A stretch of 64,000 nt of DNA, from positions 1-64,000 of the forward strand of contig NZ_QYYG01000003.1 of NCBI RefSeq assembly GCF_003591175.1, written 5' to 3'. The notes beneath the pieces are model-generated. The model had not been told where the DNA came from. It ran no database searches and saw nothing but the letters and a program-made list of their open reading frames with translations. The translations under genes and the position numbers were made by a program. Of the stretch, positions 41,125 through 51,174 are shown in pieces. Position 1 is the first letter of the stretch, and each line of letters starts with the position of its first letter. Source of the DNA: Serratia inhibens (lineage in GTDB: Bacteria; Pseudomonadota; Gammaproteobacteria; Enterobacterales; Enterobacteriaceae).

Positions 41125-42078
41125 TTACAGCAGATCGGCGATCATTTTTTCCAGCTTGCCCTGGTCTACGGCAAACTTGCGGATGCCGTCGGTCAGTTTC
41201 TCAACCGCCATTGGATCCTGGTTGTGCTGCCAGTAGAACTCAGGCTCGGTCAGCGCAGCAGGGCGCGCTTTCACTTCGCCGGTGTAAGCCAGTTTACGCT
41301 CCAGTGCGCCTTCGCTCTCTGCCAGCTCTTTCAGCAGCGCAGGGGCGATGGTCAGACGGTCACAGCCGGCCAGTTCGATGATTTCGCCCACGTTACGGAA
41401 GCTGGCGCCCATCACCACGGTGTTGTAACCGTGCTCTTTGTAGTACTGGTAGATCTCGGTAACGGAAACCACACCCGGATCTTCGTTTGGCGCGAACTCT
41501 TTCTTGTCGCCATTGGCTTTGTACCAGTCGAGGATACGGCCAACGAACGGAGAAATCAGGAACACGCCGGCTTCAGCGCAGGCACGCGCCTGAGCGAAGG
41601 AGAACAGCAGGGTCAGGTTACAGTTGATGCCTTCTTTTTCCAGCTGTTCCGCTGCGCGGATGCCCTGCCAGGTAGAAGCCAGTTTGATCAGGATGCGATC
41701 GTTGCTGATGCCGGCATCGTTGTACAGTTTGATCAGGCGCTTGGCCTTGGCAACGCTGGCTACGGTGTCGTAGGACAGGCGTGCGTCCACTTCCGTGGAG
41801 ATACGGCCCGGAACCAGTTTAAGGATTTCCAGACCAATGTTGACGGCCAGCTTGTCGGCGGCATCGGCGATCTGCTGTTCGCGATCGCTGCTCTGCTCGC
41901 GCGCCCAGGCAACGGCTTCGTCAATCAGTTTACGGTATTCAGGAATTTGCGCTGCATTGAGGATCAGCGAAGGATTGGTTGTGGCGTCTTGCGGTTGATA
42001 CAGCTTCATTGCCGCGATATCGCCCGTGTCCGCAACCACAGTAGTGAGCTGGCGCAGGGAAGTTAATTTATCGGTCAT
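41125..42078 (-). CDS. talB: TalB, transaldolase
   Basis: Pentose-phosphate enzyme that moves dihydroxyacetone units between sedoheptulose 7-phosphate and glyceraldehyde 3-phosphate. The Schiff-base lysine is K132 in [21 protein letters not shown] (31-39) and the phosphate-binding region are intact. Length is 317 residues, as in E. coli. Divergent from the AGCS symporter across a 381-bp gap. Confidence 0.97.
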   Translation of the reverse strand: MTDKLTSLRQLTTVVADTGDIAAMKLYQPQDATTNPSLILNAAQIPEYRKLIDEAVAWAREQSSDREQQIADAADKLAVNIGLEILKLVPGRISTEVDARLSYDTVASVAKAKRLIKLYNDAGISNDRILIKLASTWQGIRAAEQLEKEGINCNLTLLFSFAQARACAEAGVFLISPFVGRILDWYKANGDKKEFAPNEDPGVVSVTEIYQYYKEHGYNTVVMGASFRNVGEIIELAGCDRLTIAPALLKELAESEGALERKLAYTGEVKARPAALTEPEFYWQHNQDPMAVEKLTDGIRKFAVDQGKLEKMIADLL

Positions 42079-42459
42079 GTTGGCATTATCTCATCGTTTG
42101 TGCATGAACTTTTGGCATCGTTCAACCATGCCCTGCCTTGATAATAACATGCGCAAGGCCCGGTGCAAGGCTGGAAAATCGCGGCCAGACGGCGTTGGTT
42201 TTTTCCTTGGGCGAGCAACCGTTTACGCAGATATCTTTCGTTATTTCCGAACCAATGAAAAGGCAATAACGTGCTATCGATGAAATGAATTATGTTAAAT
42301 TCGCGCGAAATCAGGCGATAGAACCGAAGAGATGAGAAAAATCTCAATTCATCTGAACCCGACGATGCTCAGCTAAGCTCTTGTAAAAACTCGCCCAAGG
42401 TATTTTCATCCGCAGCGGATGCGGTGCGGTGCGCAATAAATTTCAACGAGGAGGGATCC
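42079..42459. other. Divergent talB / AGCS-symporter promoter region
   Basis: About 380 bp, expected to carry both promoters. I see a palindrome TTCGCGCGAA (42300-42309) and an AT-rich stretch around 42240-42300, but no promoter I would name and no gene. Confidence 0.4.
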
Positions 42460-43884
42460 GTGACGGACCTGATAGACTTTATAAACGCCGTTTTGTGGGG
42501 GTCGGTACTGATTTATTTGCTGCTGGGTACGGGCATTTATTTCACCCTGCGTACCCGCTTTATTCAGGTCCGCCATTTCAGCCACATGTTTTCGGTACTG
42601 AAGCACAGCAACAAAAGCGACAGCGCAGGCATCTCTTCTTTTCAGGCGTTGTGTACCACTCTGGCGGCGCGCGTCGGTACCGGTAACCTGACCGGCGTCG
42701 CGATAGCCCTCACCGCCGGCGGCCCAGGGGCTATCTTCTGGATGTGGGTTGTGGCGTTTATCGGCATGGCAACCTCGTTCGTTGAAAGCAGTCTCGCCCA
42801 GCTCTACAAAACCAAAGACGATCAAGGTAATTACCGCGGTGGCCCGGCCTACTATATGGAAAAGGGTCTGGGCATGCGCTGGATGGGCGTACTGTTCTCC
42901 CTTTTCCTGATCATCGCCTTCGGTCTGGTGTTCAATGCCGTCCAGGCCAACTCCATCGCCCAAGCCTCCGCCGTCGCTTTCAACGCGAAGCCGCTGCATG
43001 TGGGGATCGGTCTGGTGTTGCTGAGCGGTATCGTGATCTTCGGTGGCATCCGTTCCGTCGCGCGCGTGGCCGAACGGGTGGTGCCGCTGATGGCCGGCGC
43101 CTATCTGCTGCTGGCTTTCTGGGTGATTGGCCACAATATTGAGCAGATGTCGGCGATCCTCACGCTGGTGGTCAAGAGCGCCTTCGGGCTGCAGGAAGCG
43201 GCGGCCGGAGCCGTCGGCTATGGCATTTCGCAGGCAATGACCCAAGGCGTTCAGCGCGGTCTGTTCTCCAATGAGGCCGGCATGGGCTCCGCGCCCAATG
43301 CGGCGGCCTCCGCGTCACCTTATCCGCCGCATCCCGCCTCGCAGGGTTACGTGCAAATGCTCGGGGTATTCATCGATACCATCGTTATTTGCAGCGCCAC
43401 GGCCGCGATCATTCTCTCCTCCGGCGTGCTGGATCAGCCGGTAGCCAACATCAGCGGCATCGATATGACCCAGCGGGCCCTCTCCGCCGCCGTCGGCAGT
43501 TGGGGCGCACCGTTTGTCGCCGTCGCCATTTTCTTTTTCGCTTTCACCTCGATCATTGCCAACTACGCTTACGCCGAGAGCAATCTGGTGTTCCTTGAGC
43601 ACAACCACCCGGTCGGGTTGACGATTTTCCGCTGCGCGGCGCTGGGTATGGTGATGTTTGGCGCTCTGGCCGAGCTGCCGGTGGTGTGGAAAATGGCCGA
43701 CACTTCGATGGCGCTGATGGCGATCACCAACCTGACGGCGATCCTGCTGCTGTCGCGCGTGGCGCTGAAACTGGCCAACGACTACCACCGTCAACACAAA
43801 TTGGGGCAATTGCCCACTTTCGACGCGAACCGTTTTCCCGAGCTGAAATCCCAGCTTGAACCTGGCGTATGGGATAAAGGTTAA
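42460..43884 (+). CDS. yaaJ: YaaJ/AlsT-like AGCS-family sodium:amino-acid symporter (GTG start)
   Basis: 474-residue alanine/glycine:cation symporter. Family signatures are LCTTLAARVGTGNLTGVA, GGPGAIFWMWVVAFIGM and the RGLFSNEAGMGSAPNAAA loop; about ten transmembrane helices. The GTG at 42460 has a strong GAGGAGG five bases upstream and gives the family-like N-terminus TDLIDFINAVLWG. It is in the E. coli yaaJ position between talB and yaaA. Substrate is probably alanine or glycine, by family. Confidence 0.93.
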   Translation: MTDLIDFINAVLWGSVLIYLLLGTGIYFTLRTRFIQVRHFSHMFSVLKHSNKSDSAGISSFQALCTTLAARVGTGNLTGVAIALTAGGPGAIFWMWVVAFIGMATSFVESSLAQLYKTKDDQGNYRGGPAYYMEKGLGMRWMGVLFSLFLIIAFGLVFNAVQANSIAQASAVAFNAKPLHVGIGLVLLSGIVIFGGIRSVARVAERVVPLMAGAYLLLAFWVIGHNIEQMSAILTLVVKSAFGLQEAAAGAVGYGISQAMTQGVQRGLFSNEAGMGSAPNAAASASPYPPHPASQGYVQMLGVFIDTIVICSATAAIILSSGVLDQPVANISGIDMTQRALSAAVGSWGAPFVAVAIFFFAFTSIIANYAYAESNLVFLEHNHPVGLTIFRCAALGMVMFGALAELPVVWKMADTSMALMAITNLTAILLLSRVALKLANDYHRQHKLGQLPTFDANRFPELKSQLEPGVWDKG

Positions 43885-43977
43885 CTTTTGCGGGCGCGTT
43901 TCGCCTATCAGACCCATTGCCCCTTTTTCTCGCGCTTTTTGCTACAGTACCCGTTCTTGGATAAACAGGATTTGGCC

Positions 43978-44751
43978 ATGCTCGTTATTATTTCACCTGC
44001 AAAAACCCTTGATTACGAAAGCCCGCTGGCGACAGAACGTTTCACGCAGCCCGAATTGCTGGACAAGTCGAAGCAACTGATCAAAATCTGCCGCGAACTG
44101 ACGCCGGCACAAATATCCAGCCTGATGGGCATCAGCGATAAATTGGCCGGTCTGAATGCCGCTCGCTTCAGCGACTGGCAGCCTAAATTCACCCCAGACA
44201 CCGCCCGCCAGGCGTTATTGGCTTTTAAAGGCGATGTGTATACCGGCCTGCAGGCGCAGGACTTCAGCGAAGAGGACTTTGATTTCGCTCAGCAGCACCT
44301 GCGGATGCTGTCCGGCTTATATGGCGTGCTGCGCCCGCTCGATCTGATGATGCCTTACCGGCTTGAGATGGGCATCAGGCTGGAGAATCCGAAGGGCAAG
44401 GATTTGTACGGTTTCTGGGGCGAGCAAATCACCAAAAAGTTGAACGAAGCGCTGGAACAACAGGGTGACGACGTGGTGGTCAATCTGGCTTCAGACGAGT
44501 ACTTCAAGTCGGTGAAACCGGCCAAACTGCACGGCACGCTGATCAAACCGGTATTTCTCGACGAGAAAAACGGTAAATATAAGGTGATCAGTTTTTACGC
44601 CAAAAAGGCGCGTGGGTTGATGAGCCGCTTTATCATCAAAAATCGCCTGACGCAGCGCGAGCAATTGGTTGATTTTAATCTGGAAGGCTATGTCTTTGAC
44701 GAAGCCGTTTCCCAGGGCAATGAACTGGTGTTCAAACGCCCCGAACAGTAA
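43978..44751 (+). CDS. yaaA: YaaA, peroxide stress protein
   Basis: DUF328/UPF0246 protein that lowers free intracellular iron during hydrogen peroxide stress in E. coli and binds DNA. It begins [17 protein letters not shown] and contains [37 protein letters not shown] and [14 protein letters not shown]. Length is 257 residues. The ATG at 43978 with AGGA upstream matches the family; upstream codons in frame have no homology. It is 93 bp after yaaJ and convergent with thrC. Confidence 0.96.
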   Translation: MLVIISPAKTLDYESPLATERFTQPELLDKSKQLIKICRELTPAQISSLMGISDKLAGLNAARFSDWQPKFTPDTARQALLAFKGDVYTGLQAQDFSEEDFDFAQQHLRMLSGLYGVLRPLDLMMPYRLEMGIRLENPKGKDLYGFWGEQITKKLNEALEQQGDDVVVNLASDEYFKSVKPAKLHGTLIKPVFLDEKNGKYKVISFYAKKARGLMSRFIIKNRLTQREQLVDFNLEGYVFDEAVSQGNELVFKRPEQ

Positions 44752-44761
44752 AAAAGAACGC

Positions 44762-44796
44762 AAAAAAAAGCCGTCGCAATGACGGCTTTCGTTTTT
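44762..44796. terminator. Bidirectional terminator of yaaA and thrABC
   Basis: AAAGCCGTC (44767-44775) pairs with GACGGCTTT (44781-44789), flanked by As on the left and TTTTTT on the right, so it can stop transcription from both convergent genes. Confidence 0.85.
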
Positions 44797-44810
44797 TAGG
44801 CTGAGCGGTT

Positions 44811-46100
44811 TCAGGCCGGCAGAGCCATCAGGAATTTACGCAGCTCGGCGAAACCGGCCGGCAGGCTGTGGGACAGCAGCGGCAAATCGGCACGCAGCGC
44901 CAGCGCCTTCGGCAGCGGCAGCTCCTGGCCGAGGATCTCTTCTACGCTCTCCTTGAACTTCGCCGGATGCGCAGTGCCGAGGAATAGACCAAACTCCCCT
45001 TCTTGCAACTGATCGCGCAGAGCGCGGTAAGCAATCGCAGCATGCGGTTCTGAGAGATACCCCAATTGCGCCAGTTCCCGCATGGTGTCTTTGGTGGTTT
45101 CATCGCTCACCGCTGCACGGCCCAGCTCTTTCAACTGCCAGATTTTACGGCGGAACAGCTCCTCCACGCGCGGCCAGTTGTTCGGCTGGCTTACGTCCAT
45201 CGCATTCGACAGCGTAGCGACCGTAGCGTGCGGCTGCCACTGACCATTGGTCAGGAAGCGCGGCACGGTGTCGTTGGCATTGGTGGCAGCGATAAAACGC
45301 TTCACCGGCAGGCCCAGCGACTTGGCCAGCAGGCCGGCGGTCAGATCGCCGAAGTTACCGCTTGGCACCGAGATCACCAGTTGATTGCGCGCTTCCTGCG
45401 GCAATTGCGCCACCGCTTCGAAGTAGTAGCAAATCTGCGCCAGCAGCCGGCTGATATTGATGGAGTTTGCCGAGTTCAGGTGCAGCGCCTCTTTCAACTC
45501 CTGATCGTCAAAGGCCTGTTTCACCAGCGCCTGGCAAGCATCGAAGTCACCGTCGATCGCCACGGTGTGGATATTGCCACCCAGGGTGCAGAACAGTTTT
45601 TCCTGCAGCGGGCTGATTTTGCCCTGCGGATACAAGATGACCACGCGTACGTTCTTCAGGCCGTAGAAAGCGTGCGCCACGGCGGCACCGGTATCGCCGG
45701 AGGTCGCCGTCAGGATAGTCACCGGCTGATCGCCCGCCACTTCCGCCAGCATCTGCGCCATAAAGCGACCGCCGAAGTCTTTGAACGCCAGCGTCGGACC
45801 GTGGAACAGCTCCAGACAGGCAATGTCGTCTTCTACTTGCGCAACTGGCGCAGGGAATTCAAACGCCGCCGCCACGCGCTTATACAGCGCCTCTTCCGAC
45901 ACTTCATCGCCGATAAACGCCGACAGGATGCGGGTGCTGCGGGTGACGAAGTCCTGCTCCAGCAGGTGATCGATTTCGGTCAGTTCGAACTCCGGCAGTT
46001 CCAGCGGGAAAAACAGCCCTTGCTGTTTGCCCAGGCCCTGTTTGATCGCCTGTGCGAAGCTGACCTGCTCGTTGTGATCCTTAAGGTTATACAGTTTCAT
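44811..46100 (-). CDS. thrC: ThrC, threonine synthase
   Basis: PLP enzyme converting O-phosphohomoserine to threonine. The PLP lysine is K107 in GPTLAFKDFGGRF; TATSGDTGAAVAHAF and the glycine-rich phosphate-binding SVPSGNFGD follow. Length is 429 residues (428 in E. coli). It is 3 bp after thrB, the last gene of thrLABC. Confidence 0.97.
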   Translation of the reverse strand: MKLYNLKDHNEQVSFAQAIKQGLGKQQGLFFPLELPEFELTEIDHLLEQDFVTRSTRILSAFIGDEVSEEALYKRVAAAFEFPAPVAQVEDDIACLELFHGPTLAFKDFGGRFMAQMLAEVAGDQPVTILTATSGDTGAAVAHAFYGLKNVRVVILYPQGKISPLQEKLFCTLGGNIHTVAIDGDFDACQALVKQAFDDQELKEALHLNSANSINISRLLAQICYYFEAVAQLPQEARNQLVISVPSGNFGDLTAGLLAKSLGLPVKRFIAATNANDTVPRFLTNGQWQPHATVATLSNAMDVSQPNNWPRVEELFRRKIWQLKELGRAAVSDETTKDTMRELAQLGYLSEPHAAIAYRALRDQLQEGEFGLFLGTAHPAKFKESVEEILGQELPLPKALALRADLPLLSHSLPAGFAELRKFLMALPA

Positions 46101-46103
46101 GCG

Positions 46104-47033
46104 TTATCCCAGTAGTCGTGCGCCTGCGGTATCCAGACGGCAAATATGAACAAAACCTTCGTCGTTTTGCAGATAGTGATTGGTCAGCCAGTCGGCCATG
46201 CGTTGTGCGGTGGCACCGTCGTCACAGACGGCGAACAGCGTCGGGCCGGAGCCGGAAATGCCGCAAGCCAGCGCACCGATGTCCTGCGCGGCCTTGCGCG
46301 CGTCGGCAAAGCCCGGCAGCAGGCGAGTGCGGTACGGCTCGGCAATCACGTCCTGCATCAGTTTGGCTGCCAAACGCGGCTGCTGAGTGTGGCAGGCATG
46401 GATAAAGCCCGCCAGATAGCGACCATGGCTGATGCAGTCCTGACGGCGGTACTGCGCGGGCAGGATAGCGCGCGCTTCGGCGGTGGACACCTTGATGCCG
46501 GGGTAGGCCATCACCCACAACCAGTCTTTAAAGCAGGGCACTTCCTGGCTGATGAAACCTTCTTCTTCCAGCATCAGTTGCAGGCCGCCCAGGTAGCATG
46601 GCGCTACGTTGTCGTAATGCACGCTGCCGGAGATACGGCCTTCCAGCTCGCCCATCAGGCTCAGCAGCGTCATTTTGTCCAGCGGACGATTGCAGAATTC
46701 ATTCATCGCCATCAACCCGGCGACCACCGAACAGGCGCTGGAGCCCAGCCCTGACCCGATCGGCATGTTTTTCTCAAGCCGCATCGCCACCGGGATCTGC
46801 CGGCCTATCTCCTGGCAAAAACGCTCCCAGCATTGATAGACGATATTTTCTTTCGGATCGTCGGGCAACTTGCTGACAAAGCGGCCGGCGTTCTGCAGGC
46901 TGAACGTTTCGGCGGCTTCCACGCTGACGCAGTCGCCCAACAAGGTGCCGTCGATTGGCGACACCGCCGCACCCAGAACGTCGAAGCCGACGCTTACGTT
47001 GCCAATTGAGGCCGGTGCATACACCTTAACCAT
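46104..47033 (-). CDS. thrB: ThrB, homoserine kinase
   Basis: GHMP-family kinase phosphorylating homoserine. The ATP loop is [16 protein letters not shown] (about residues 86-101), with [15 protein letters not shown] at the N-terminus and [12 protein letters not shown] near the C-terminus. Length is 309 residues. The ATG at 47033 (GGAG upstream) is one base after the thrA stop, so the two are tightly coupled. Confidence 0.97.
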   Translation of the reverse strand: MVKVYAPASIGNVSVGFDVLGAAVSPIDGTLLGDCVSVEAAETFSLQNAGRFVSKLPDDPKENIVYQCWERFCQEIGRQIPVAMRLEKNMPIGSGLGSSACSVVAGLMAMNEFCNRPLDKMTLLSLMGELEGRISGSVHYDNVAPCYLGGLQLMLEEEGFISQEVPCFKDWLWVMAYPGIKVSTAEARAILPAQYRRQDCISHGRYLAGFIHACHTQQPRLAAKLMQDVIAEPYRTRLLPGFADARKAAQDIGALACGISGSGPTLFAVCDDGATAQRMADWLTNHYLQNDEGFVHICRLDTAGARLLG

Positions 47034-47034
47034 A

Positions 47035-49494
47035 TTAAACTCCCAACTTCCATGACAGTGTGCGCAACAGGTCGGCAAATACCCCCGCCGCAGTCACATC
47101 ATTACCGGCGCCGTAGCCGCGCAGCACCAAGGGTAATGGTTGATAATAACGGCTGTAGAAGGCCAGGGCGTTCTCACCGTTCTTCACTTTATACAACGGA
47201 TCGTTGCCGTCTACCGCATCAATGCGAACCTGACAGCGGCCATCTTCGATCACGCCGACATAGCGCAACACCTTACCCTGCTCGGCGGCGTTAGCCACGT
47301 TGCGGGCATATTCTTTATCCAGCTCCGGCAGGCGTGCCAGGAAGGTTTCCACATCGCCGGAAGCGTCAAAGGACGGCGGCAGTGCCGACTCGACCTCAAT
47401 GTCCTCCAACTCCAGTTTGTGACCCGCTTCGCGGGCCAGGATCAAAAGCTTGCGGGCAACGTCCATACCGGACAGATCGTCGCGCGGATCCGGCTCGGTG
47501 TACCCTTTGGCTCTGGCCTCCAGGGTCGCTGCCGACAGCGACATGCCTTCGTCCAGCTTACCGAAAATAAACGACAGCGAACCGGACAGGATGCCGGAGA
47601 AACGCGTCAGCTCATCGCCGGCGTTCAGCAGATTTTGCAGGTTCTCAATCACCGGCAAGCCCGCACCGACGTTGGTGTCGTACAGGAACTTGCGACGTGA
47701 ACCGGCAGCAGCGGTGCGCAGCTGTTGATAGTAGTTCATCGACGAAGTGTTGGCCTTCTTGTTCGGCGTCACCACGTGGAAACCATCGGCCAGGAAATCC
47801 GCGTACTGGTCGGCAACCGCCTGGCTGGAGGTGCAGTCGACAATTACCGGGTTCAGCAGGTGGTACTCCTTCACCAGACGGATCAGGCGGCCAAGATTGA
47901 ACGGTTCTTTAGCCGCGGCCAGTTCCTCGTTCCAGCTGTCCAGAGCAATGCCGTGCACATTGGTCAACATGGCTCGGGAATTGGCGATACCGCAGATGCG
48001 CAGATCGATATGCTTTTGCTTCAGCCATGGCTGCTGGCGATAAATCTGCTCGATCAACGCACCGCCGACGCCACCGACGCCGATGACAAACACTTCAATC
48101 ACCTGATCGGTATTGAACAGCATCTGGTGGCAGACGCGAACGCCGGTGGTGGCGGAATCGTTGCTGACCACCACCGAGATGGAACGCTCCGACGAGCCCT
48201 GAGCGATGGCGACAATGTTGATATTGGCGCGCGCCAGCGCGGAGAAGAAGCGGGCCGAGATGCCGCGCAGGGTGCGCATGCCGTCGCCCACGACCGAGAT
48301 AATCGCCAGCTTTTCCATCACGTCCAGCGGCTCGAGCAAGCCGTCTTTCAGCTCAAGGTAGAATTCGTCTTCCAGCGCACGGCGCGCACGCTGCAATTCG
48401 CTCTGCGGCACGCAGAAGCTGATGCTGTACTCGGAAGAGGATTGGGTAATCAGCACCACCGAAATACCGGTGCGCGACATCACGGCGAACACCCGCGCGG
48501 CCATGCCGACCATCCCCTTCATCCCCGGCCCGGAAACGTTGATCATCGCCATGTTGTTCAGATTGGTGATGCCCTTTACCGGGGTATCGCTATCCACATT
48601 TTCACCGCCGATCAGCGTGCCGGGGGCCTGCGGATTGGACGTGTTTTTGATCAGGCAAGGGATTTGGAACTGGGCAATCGGGGCGATAGTACGGGGGTGA
48701 AGCACGCTGGCGCCGAAATAGGAAAGCTCCATCGCCTCCTGGTACGACATCGATTTCAGCAACCTGGCGTCCGGTACGGTGCGCGGGTCGCAGGTATAAA
48801 CGCCATCGACGTCGGTCCAGATCTCGCAACAGTCTGCACGCAGACAAGCGGCCAGCACCGCGGCAGAGTAGTCGGAACCGTTACGGCCCAGCACCACCAG
48901 CTCACCTTTGTCATTACCGGCGGTGAAACCGGCCATCAGCACGATATGATCCGCCGGGATAGCCGCTGCGGCGATGCGCAACGTGGATTCGGTGATATCT
49001 ACAGTCGACTCCAGATAATGCCCTTGAGCCAACAGCTTCTCTACCGGGTTGATCACCGTCACCGGGAAACCTTTGGCGCGGAATACGCCTTCCATGATGG
49101 CGATGGAGAGTTTCTCGCCACGGCAGATAATCGCCGCGTTCACACTGTCCGGGCACTGCCCCAGCAGCGCTACGCCGTGCAGCACCTGCTTCAGTTGGGC
49201 GAACTCCTGATCGACCAGGGTCTTCAGGCGATCGTATTCAAAACCTGGCAGAGCCTGCGCCAGGCCGCTCAGCAGATCTGCGAAGATACGCTCCGCATCG
49301 CTCATATTTGGCAGAATGTCTTGCCCGGCCACCGTTTTTTCAATCATCGCCACCAAGTGATTGGTGATCTTTGCAGGCGCGGACAGTACCGTGGCTACCT
49401 GTCCCTGACGTGCGTTACTTTCCATGATGTCGGCAACGCGCAGAAAACGTTCTGCATTCGCTACCGAGGTTCCGCCAAATTTCAGCACTCGCAT
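47035..49494 (-). CDS. thrA: ThrA, bifunctional aspartokinase I / homoserine dehydrogenase I
   Basis: Fused enzyme for the first and third steps to threonine. The aspartokinase domain begins [13 protein letters not shown]; two ACT regulatory domains (about residues 315-460) bind threonine; the homoserine dehydrogenase domain starts [17 protein letters not shown] (about 465) and contains [10 protein letters not shown] and [12 protein letters not shown]. Length is 819 residues (820 in E. coli). Expression should be set by thrL attenuation upstream. Confidence 0.98.
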   Translation of the reverse strand: MRVLKFGGTSVANAERFLRVADIMESNARQGQVATVLSAPAKITNHLVAMIEKTVAGQDILPNMSDAERIFADLLSGLAQALPGFEYDRLKTLVDQEFAQLKQVLHGVALLGQCPDSVNAAIICRGEKLSIAIMEGVFRAKGFPVTVINPVEKLLAQGHYLESTVDITESTLRIAAAAIPADHIVLMAGFTAGNDKGELVVLGRNGSDYSAAVLAACLRADCCEIWTDVDGVYTCDPRTVPDARLLKSMSYQEAMELSYFGASVLHPRTIAPIAQFQIPCLIKNTSNPQAPGTLIGGENVDSDTPVKGITNLNNMAMINVSGPGMKGMVGMAARVFAVMSRTGISVVLITQSSSEYSISFCVPQSELQRARRALEDEFYLELKDGLLEPLDVMEKLAIISVVGDGMRTLRGISARFFSALARANINIVAIAQGSSERSISVVVSNDSATTGVRVCHQMLFNTDQVIEVFVIGVGGVGGALIEQIYRQQPWLKQKHIDLRICGIANSRAMLTNVHGIALDSWNEELAAAKEPFNLGRLIRLVKEYHLLNPVIVDCTSSQAVADQYADFLADGFHVVTPNKKANTSSMNYYQQLRTAAAGSRRKFLYDTNVGAGLPVIENLQNLLNAGDELTRFSGILSGSLSFIFGKLDEGMSLSAATLEARAKGYTEPDPRDDLSGMDVARKLLILAREAGHKLELEDIEVESALPPSFDASGDVETFLARLPELDKEYARNVANAAEQGKVLRYVGVIEDGRCQVRIDAVDGNDPLYKVKNGENALAFYSRYYQPLPLVLRGYGAGNDVTAAGVFADLLRTLSWKLGV

Positions 49495-49520
49495 TTCTGA
49501 TCTCTCCCGAATTTAAGCCG

Positions 49521-49557
49521 AAAAAAAAGCCCGCACTGGTTAGGTGCGGGCTTTTTT
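49521..49557 (-). terminator. thr operon attenuator
   Basis: GCCCGCAC (49529-49536) pairs with GTGCGGGC (49544-49551), followed on the minus strand by eight Ts. It lies between thrL and thrA, the position of the intrinsic terminator that stops transcription when threonyl- and isoleucyl-tRNA are plentiful. Confidence 0.92.
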
Positions 49558-49576
49558 CTTTTGTTTCCTGTACGCG

Positions 49577-49645
49577 TCAGCCCGCCCCGTTACCTGTGGT
49601 TTCGGTGGTGGTAATAATTGTGATAATCAGGCTGATGTTTCGCAT
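49577..49645 (-). CDS. thrL: ThrL, thr operon leader peptide
   Basis: 22-residue leader with six Thr and five Ile codons, ending TTGNGAG as in E. coli. Ribosome stalling on the Thr/Ile run governs the downstream attenuator. The N-terminus (MRNISLIITII) differs from E. coli (MKRISTTITTT), so the balance shifts towards isoleucine. The upstream promoter and downstream terminator confirm the assignment. Confidence 0.92.
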   Translation of the reverse strand: MRNISLIITIITTTETTGNGAG

Positions 49646-49685
49646 TTTTCTGTCTGTCTCATTAAATACTCTGTCCCCTCTATTG

Positions 49686-49712
49686 GTTAAAGCAATCGCT
49701 TTCCCAAGTCAA
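49686..49712 (-). promoter_or_regulatory. thr operon promoter
   Basis: TTGACT (49712-49707) and TTTAAC (49691-49686) on the minus strand, continuing CCAATAGAGG, closely parallel the E. coli thr promoter (TTGACT...TTTAACCAATATAGG) as I remember it. About 40 bp upstream of thrL. Confidence 0.7.
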
Positions 49713-49856
49713 ATTATTTCTTGTTTTTGCTCATTGGCCGCCCCACCTGGCGGGTGAGGAATGCGATAGCAGAAAAACCAAATGACAGAACAAAAAAATA
49801 ACCTGAAGGCACTTTTGTAGTGGATCATACTGCTTAATGGCCAGCACTTGCGGGTA

Positions 49857-50543
49857 TCACTTTGTGAGCTTTTTTTCGATGTCATGCAGCAAAGTATGCA
49901 ACATCGCCGTATCCCGTTGTGGCAGCGCACCCAGCCGCTGATGCAGCCAATCGCGCAATTTTTGGTCATCACTGACCCCCAGCGCGCCCAATAATCCTTC
50001 GGCGCGCTGACGTAACGCGCGCAATTGCCCCTCATTGGCCATCGTCTCCTGCGGCGCGCTGACGTTCATCAGTTCCGACAACTGGTAGCAATACACCATT
50101 ACCGCCTGACCGAGATTCAGCGAAGGGTAGTCCGCCTGCATAGGTACGCCGGTCAGCAGATCGGCCAGTTCCAGCTCTTCATTGGTCAGGCCAGAATCTT
50201 CGCGACCAAACACCAGCGCCGCCTGGTTCACCCACTGGCTGCGCTCGCCCAACTGCCCCAACAGTTGTTGCGGTGTACAGTAATAATGGAAACGCGCGCG
50301 GCTGCGGGCAGTGGTGGCTACGGTGAAGTCCACGTCCGCTAACGCCTGTGCCAGGGTGGGATAAGTTTGCACGCCGTCGAGGATATCCCCCGCCCCATGA
50401 GCGACCCAGCGCGCTGCAGGTTGCAGGTGCGCTTCGCTGTCGACGATGCGCAACGAGGTGAATCCCATGGTTTTCATCGCCCGCGCCGCTGCGCCGACAT
50501 TTTCCGGCCGTGCCGGAGCCACTAAAACAATATGAAGCTGCAT
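49857..50543 (-). CDS. yjtD: YjtD, TrmH-family (SPOUT) RNA methyltransferase
   Basis: Predicted SAM-dependent tRNA/rRNA 2'-O-methyltransferase. The family motifs are LVAPARPENVGAAARAMKTMG (motif 1), FGREDSGLTNEEL (motif 2) and SLNLGQAVMVYCYQL (motif 3, trefoil knot). Length is 228 residues, as in E. coli, starting at ATG 50543 (GGAG five bases upstream; a TTG precedes it). The RNA target is not established. It sits between the thr operon and arcA. Confidence 0.92.
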   Translation of the reverse strand: MQLHIVLVAPARPENVGAAARAMKTMGFTSLRIVDSEAHLQPAARWVAHGAGDILDGVQTYPTLAQALADVDFTVATTARSRARFHYYCTPQQLLGQLGERSQWVNQAALVFGREDSGLTNEELELADLLTGVPMQADYPSLNLGQAVMVYCYQLSELMNVSAPQETMANEGQLRALRQRAEGLLGALGVSDDQKLRDWLHQRLGALPQRDTAMLHTLLHDIEKKLTK

Positions 50544-50877
50544 CAATACTCCACAGAAAGAGGAATCGCGAGTTTTTGACTGTTCGGGCTAGTCTGATTA
50601 TATTTACAACTGCGCAACAAAAATCCCGGCAATTGCTACAGAAATGTGTAAATGGGTTATTGAACAGATAAATTGGGTGTAATAGATATTATTACTACTT
50701 ATGTTTTACTGTTCTTATTAATCAATATGTTAAAATAACGACCTCATCAATAAGCGCATAATTGTAACCCATTAAGCGTAACAATGCTGAATCGTAGACA
50801 GAATTTATGGTTCTGTGACTTAAGCTGGCAGTTCTGTAAGTGTTTTTCACAAAACTGTTAACGTGCTACAATTGAAT

Positions 50878-50891
50878 TTGATATATGTCAA
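50878..50891. promoter_or_regulatory. FNR-box-like site upstream of arcA
   Basis: TTGATATATGTCAA matches the FNR consensus TTGAT-N4-ATCAA except for one base. FNR activates arcA under anaerobiosis in E. coli, so the position about 285 bp upstream of arcA in its long leader region is reasonable. Confidence 0.6.
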
Positions 50892-51027
50892 CAAAGCGTA
50901 GTTTTGTTGGGTGATGAATTCGGCACGCACTGTTATATTGCTGTTAATAGGGTTAGGATAACCGCCGTTTTGGCACCTTTGGGGCGTAGGGAATAGCCGC
51001 TCCACCAAGCTAGCGATCTTGTTGACA

Positions 51028-51072
51028 TTAGATGGAAAGTGCATCAAGAACGAGTTTACGTACTTTAGTCAT
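51028..51072 (-). pseudogene. yjjY: yjjY-like remnant (14 codons, then frame break)
   Basis: The minus strand encodes MTKVRKLVLDALSI and then TAA. This resembles the start of E. coli YjjY as I recall it (MTKVRNCVLDALSINVNN). After the stop the similarity seems to continue in another frame (NVNKIASLV), consistent with one extra T at about 51029-51030. Either the gene is broken here or the conservation reflects arcA control DNA rather than a protein. Confidence 0.5.
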
Positions 51073-51174
51073 TTGGTAAGAGGGAACGTGAGCGCTATCT
51101 CTGCCCTCGTCTAAGAAAACAAAGACTTCTGTACTTCCTATTTTCTATTTTGTTGGCAATTTTAGGTAGCAAAT

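Larger units (their letters stand above)
50544..51174. other. Long yjtD-arcA intergenic region
   Basis: About 630 bp, AT-rich. It contains an FNR-like box (50878-50891), a yjjY-like remnant on the minus strand (51028-51072) and presumably several arcA promoters. A 66-codon minus-strand frame (50847-51047) overlaps the second half of the yjjY region. I see no other gene. Confidence 0.5.

Noticed and set aside
47725-49500. 591-codon frame opposite thrA
   Set aside because: Antisense shadow of intact thrA; no supporting start signal or homology.
50847-51047. 66-codon minus-strand frame upstream of arcA
   Set aside because: Overlaps the yjjY-like remnant in a different frame; no start signal. 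Kept only as part of the yjjY discussion.
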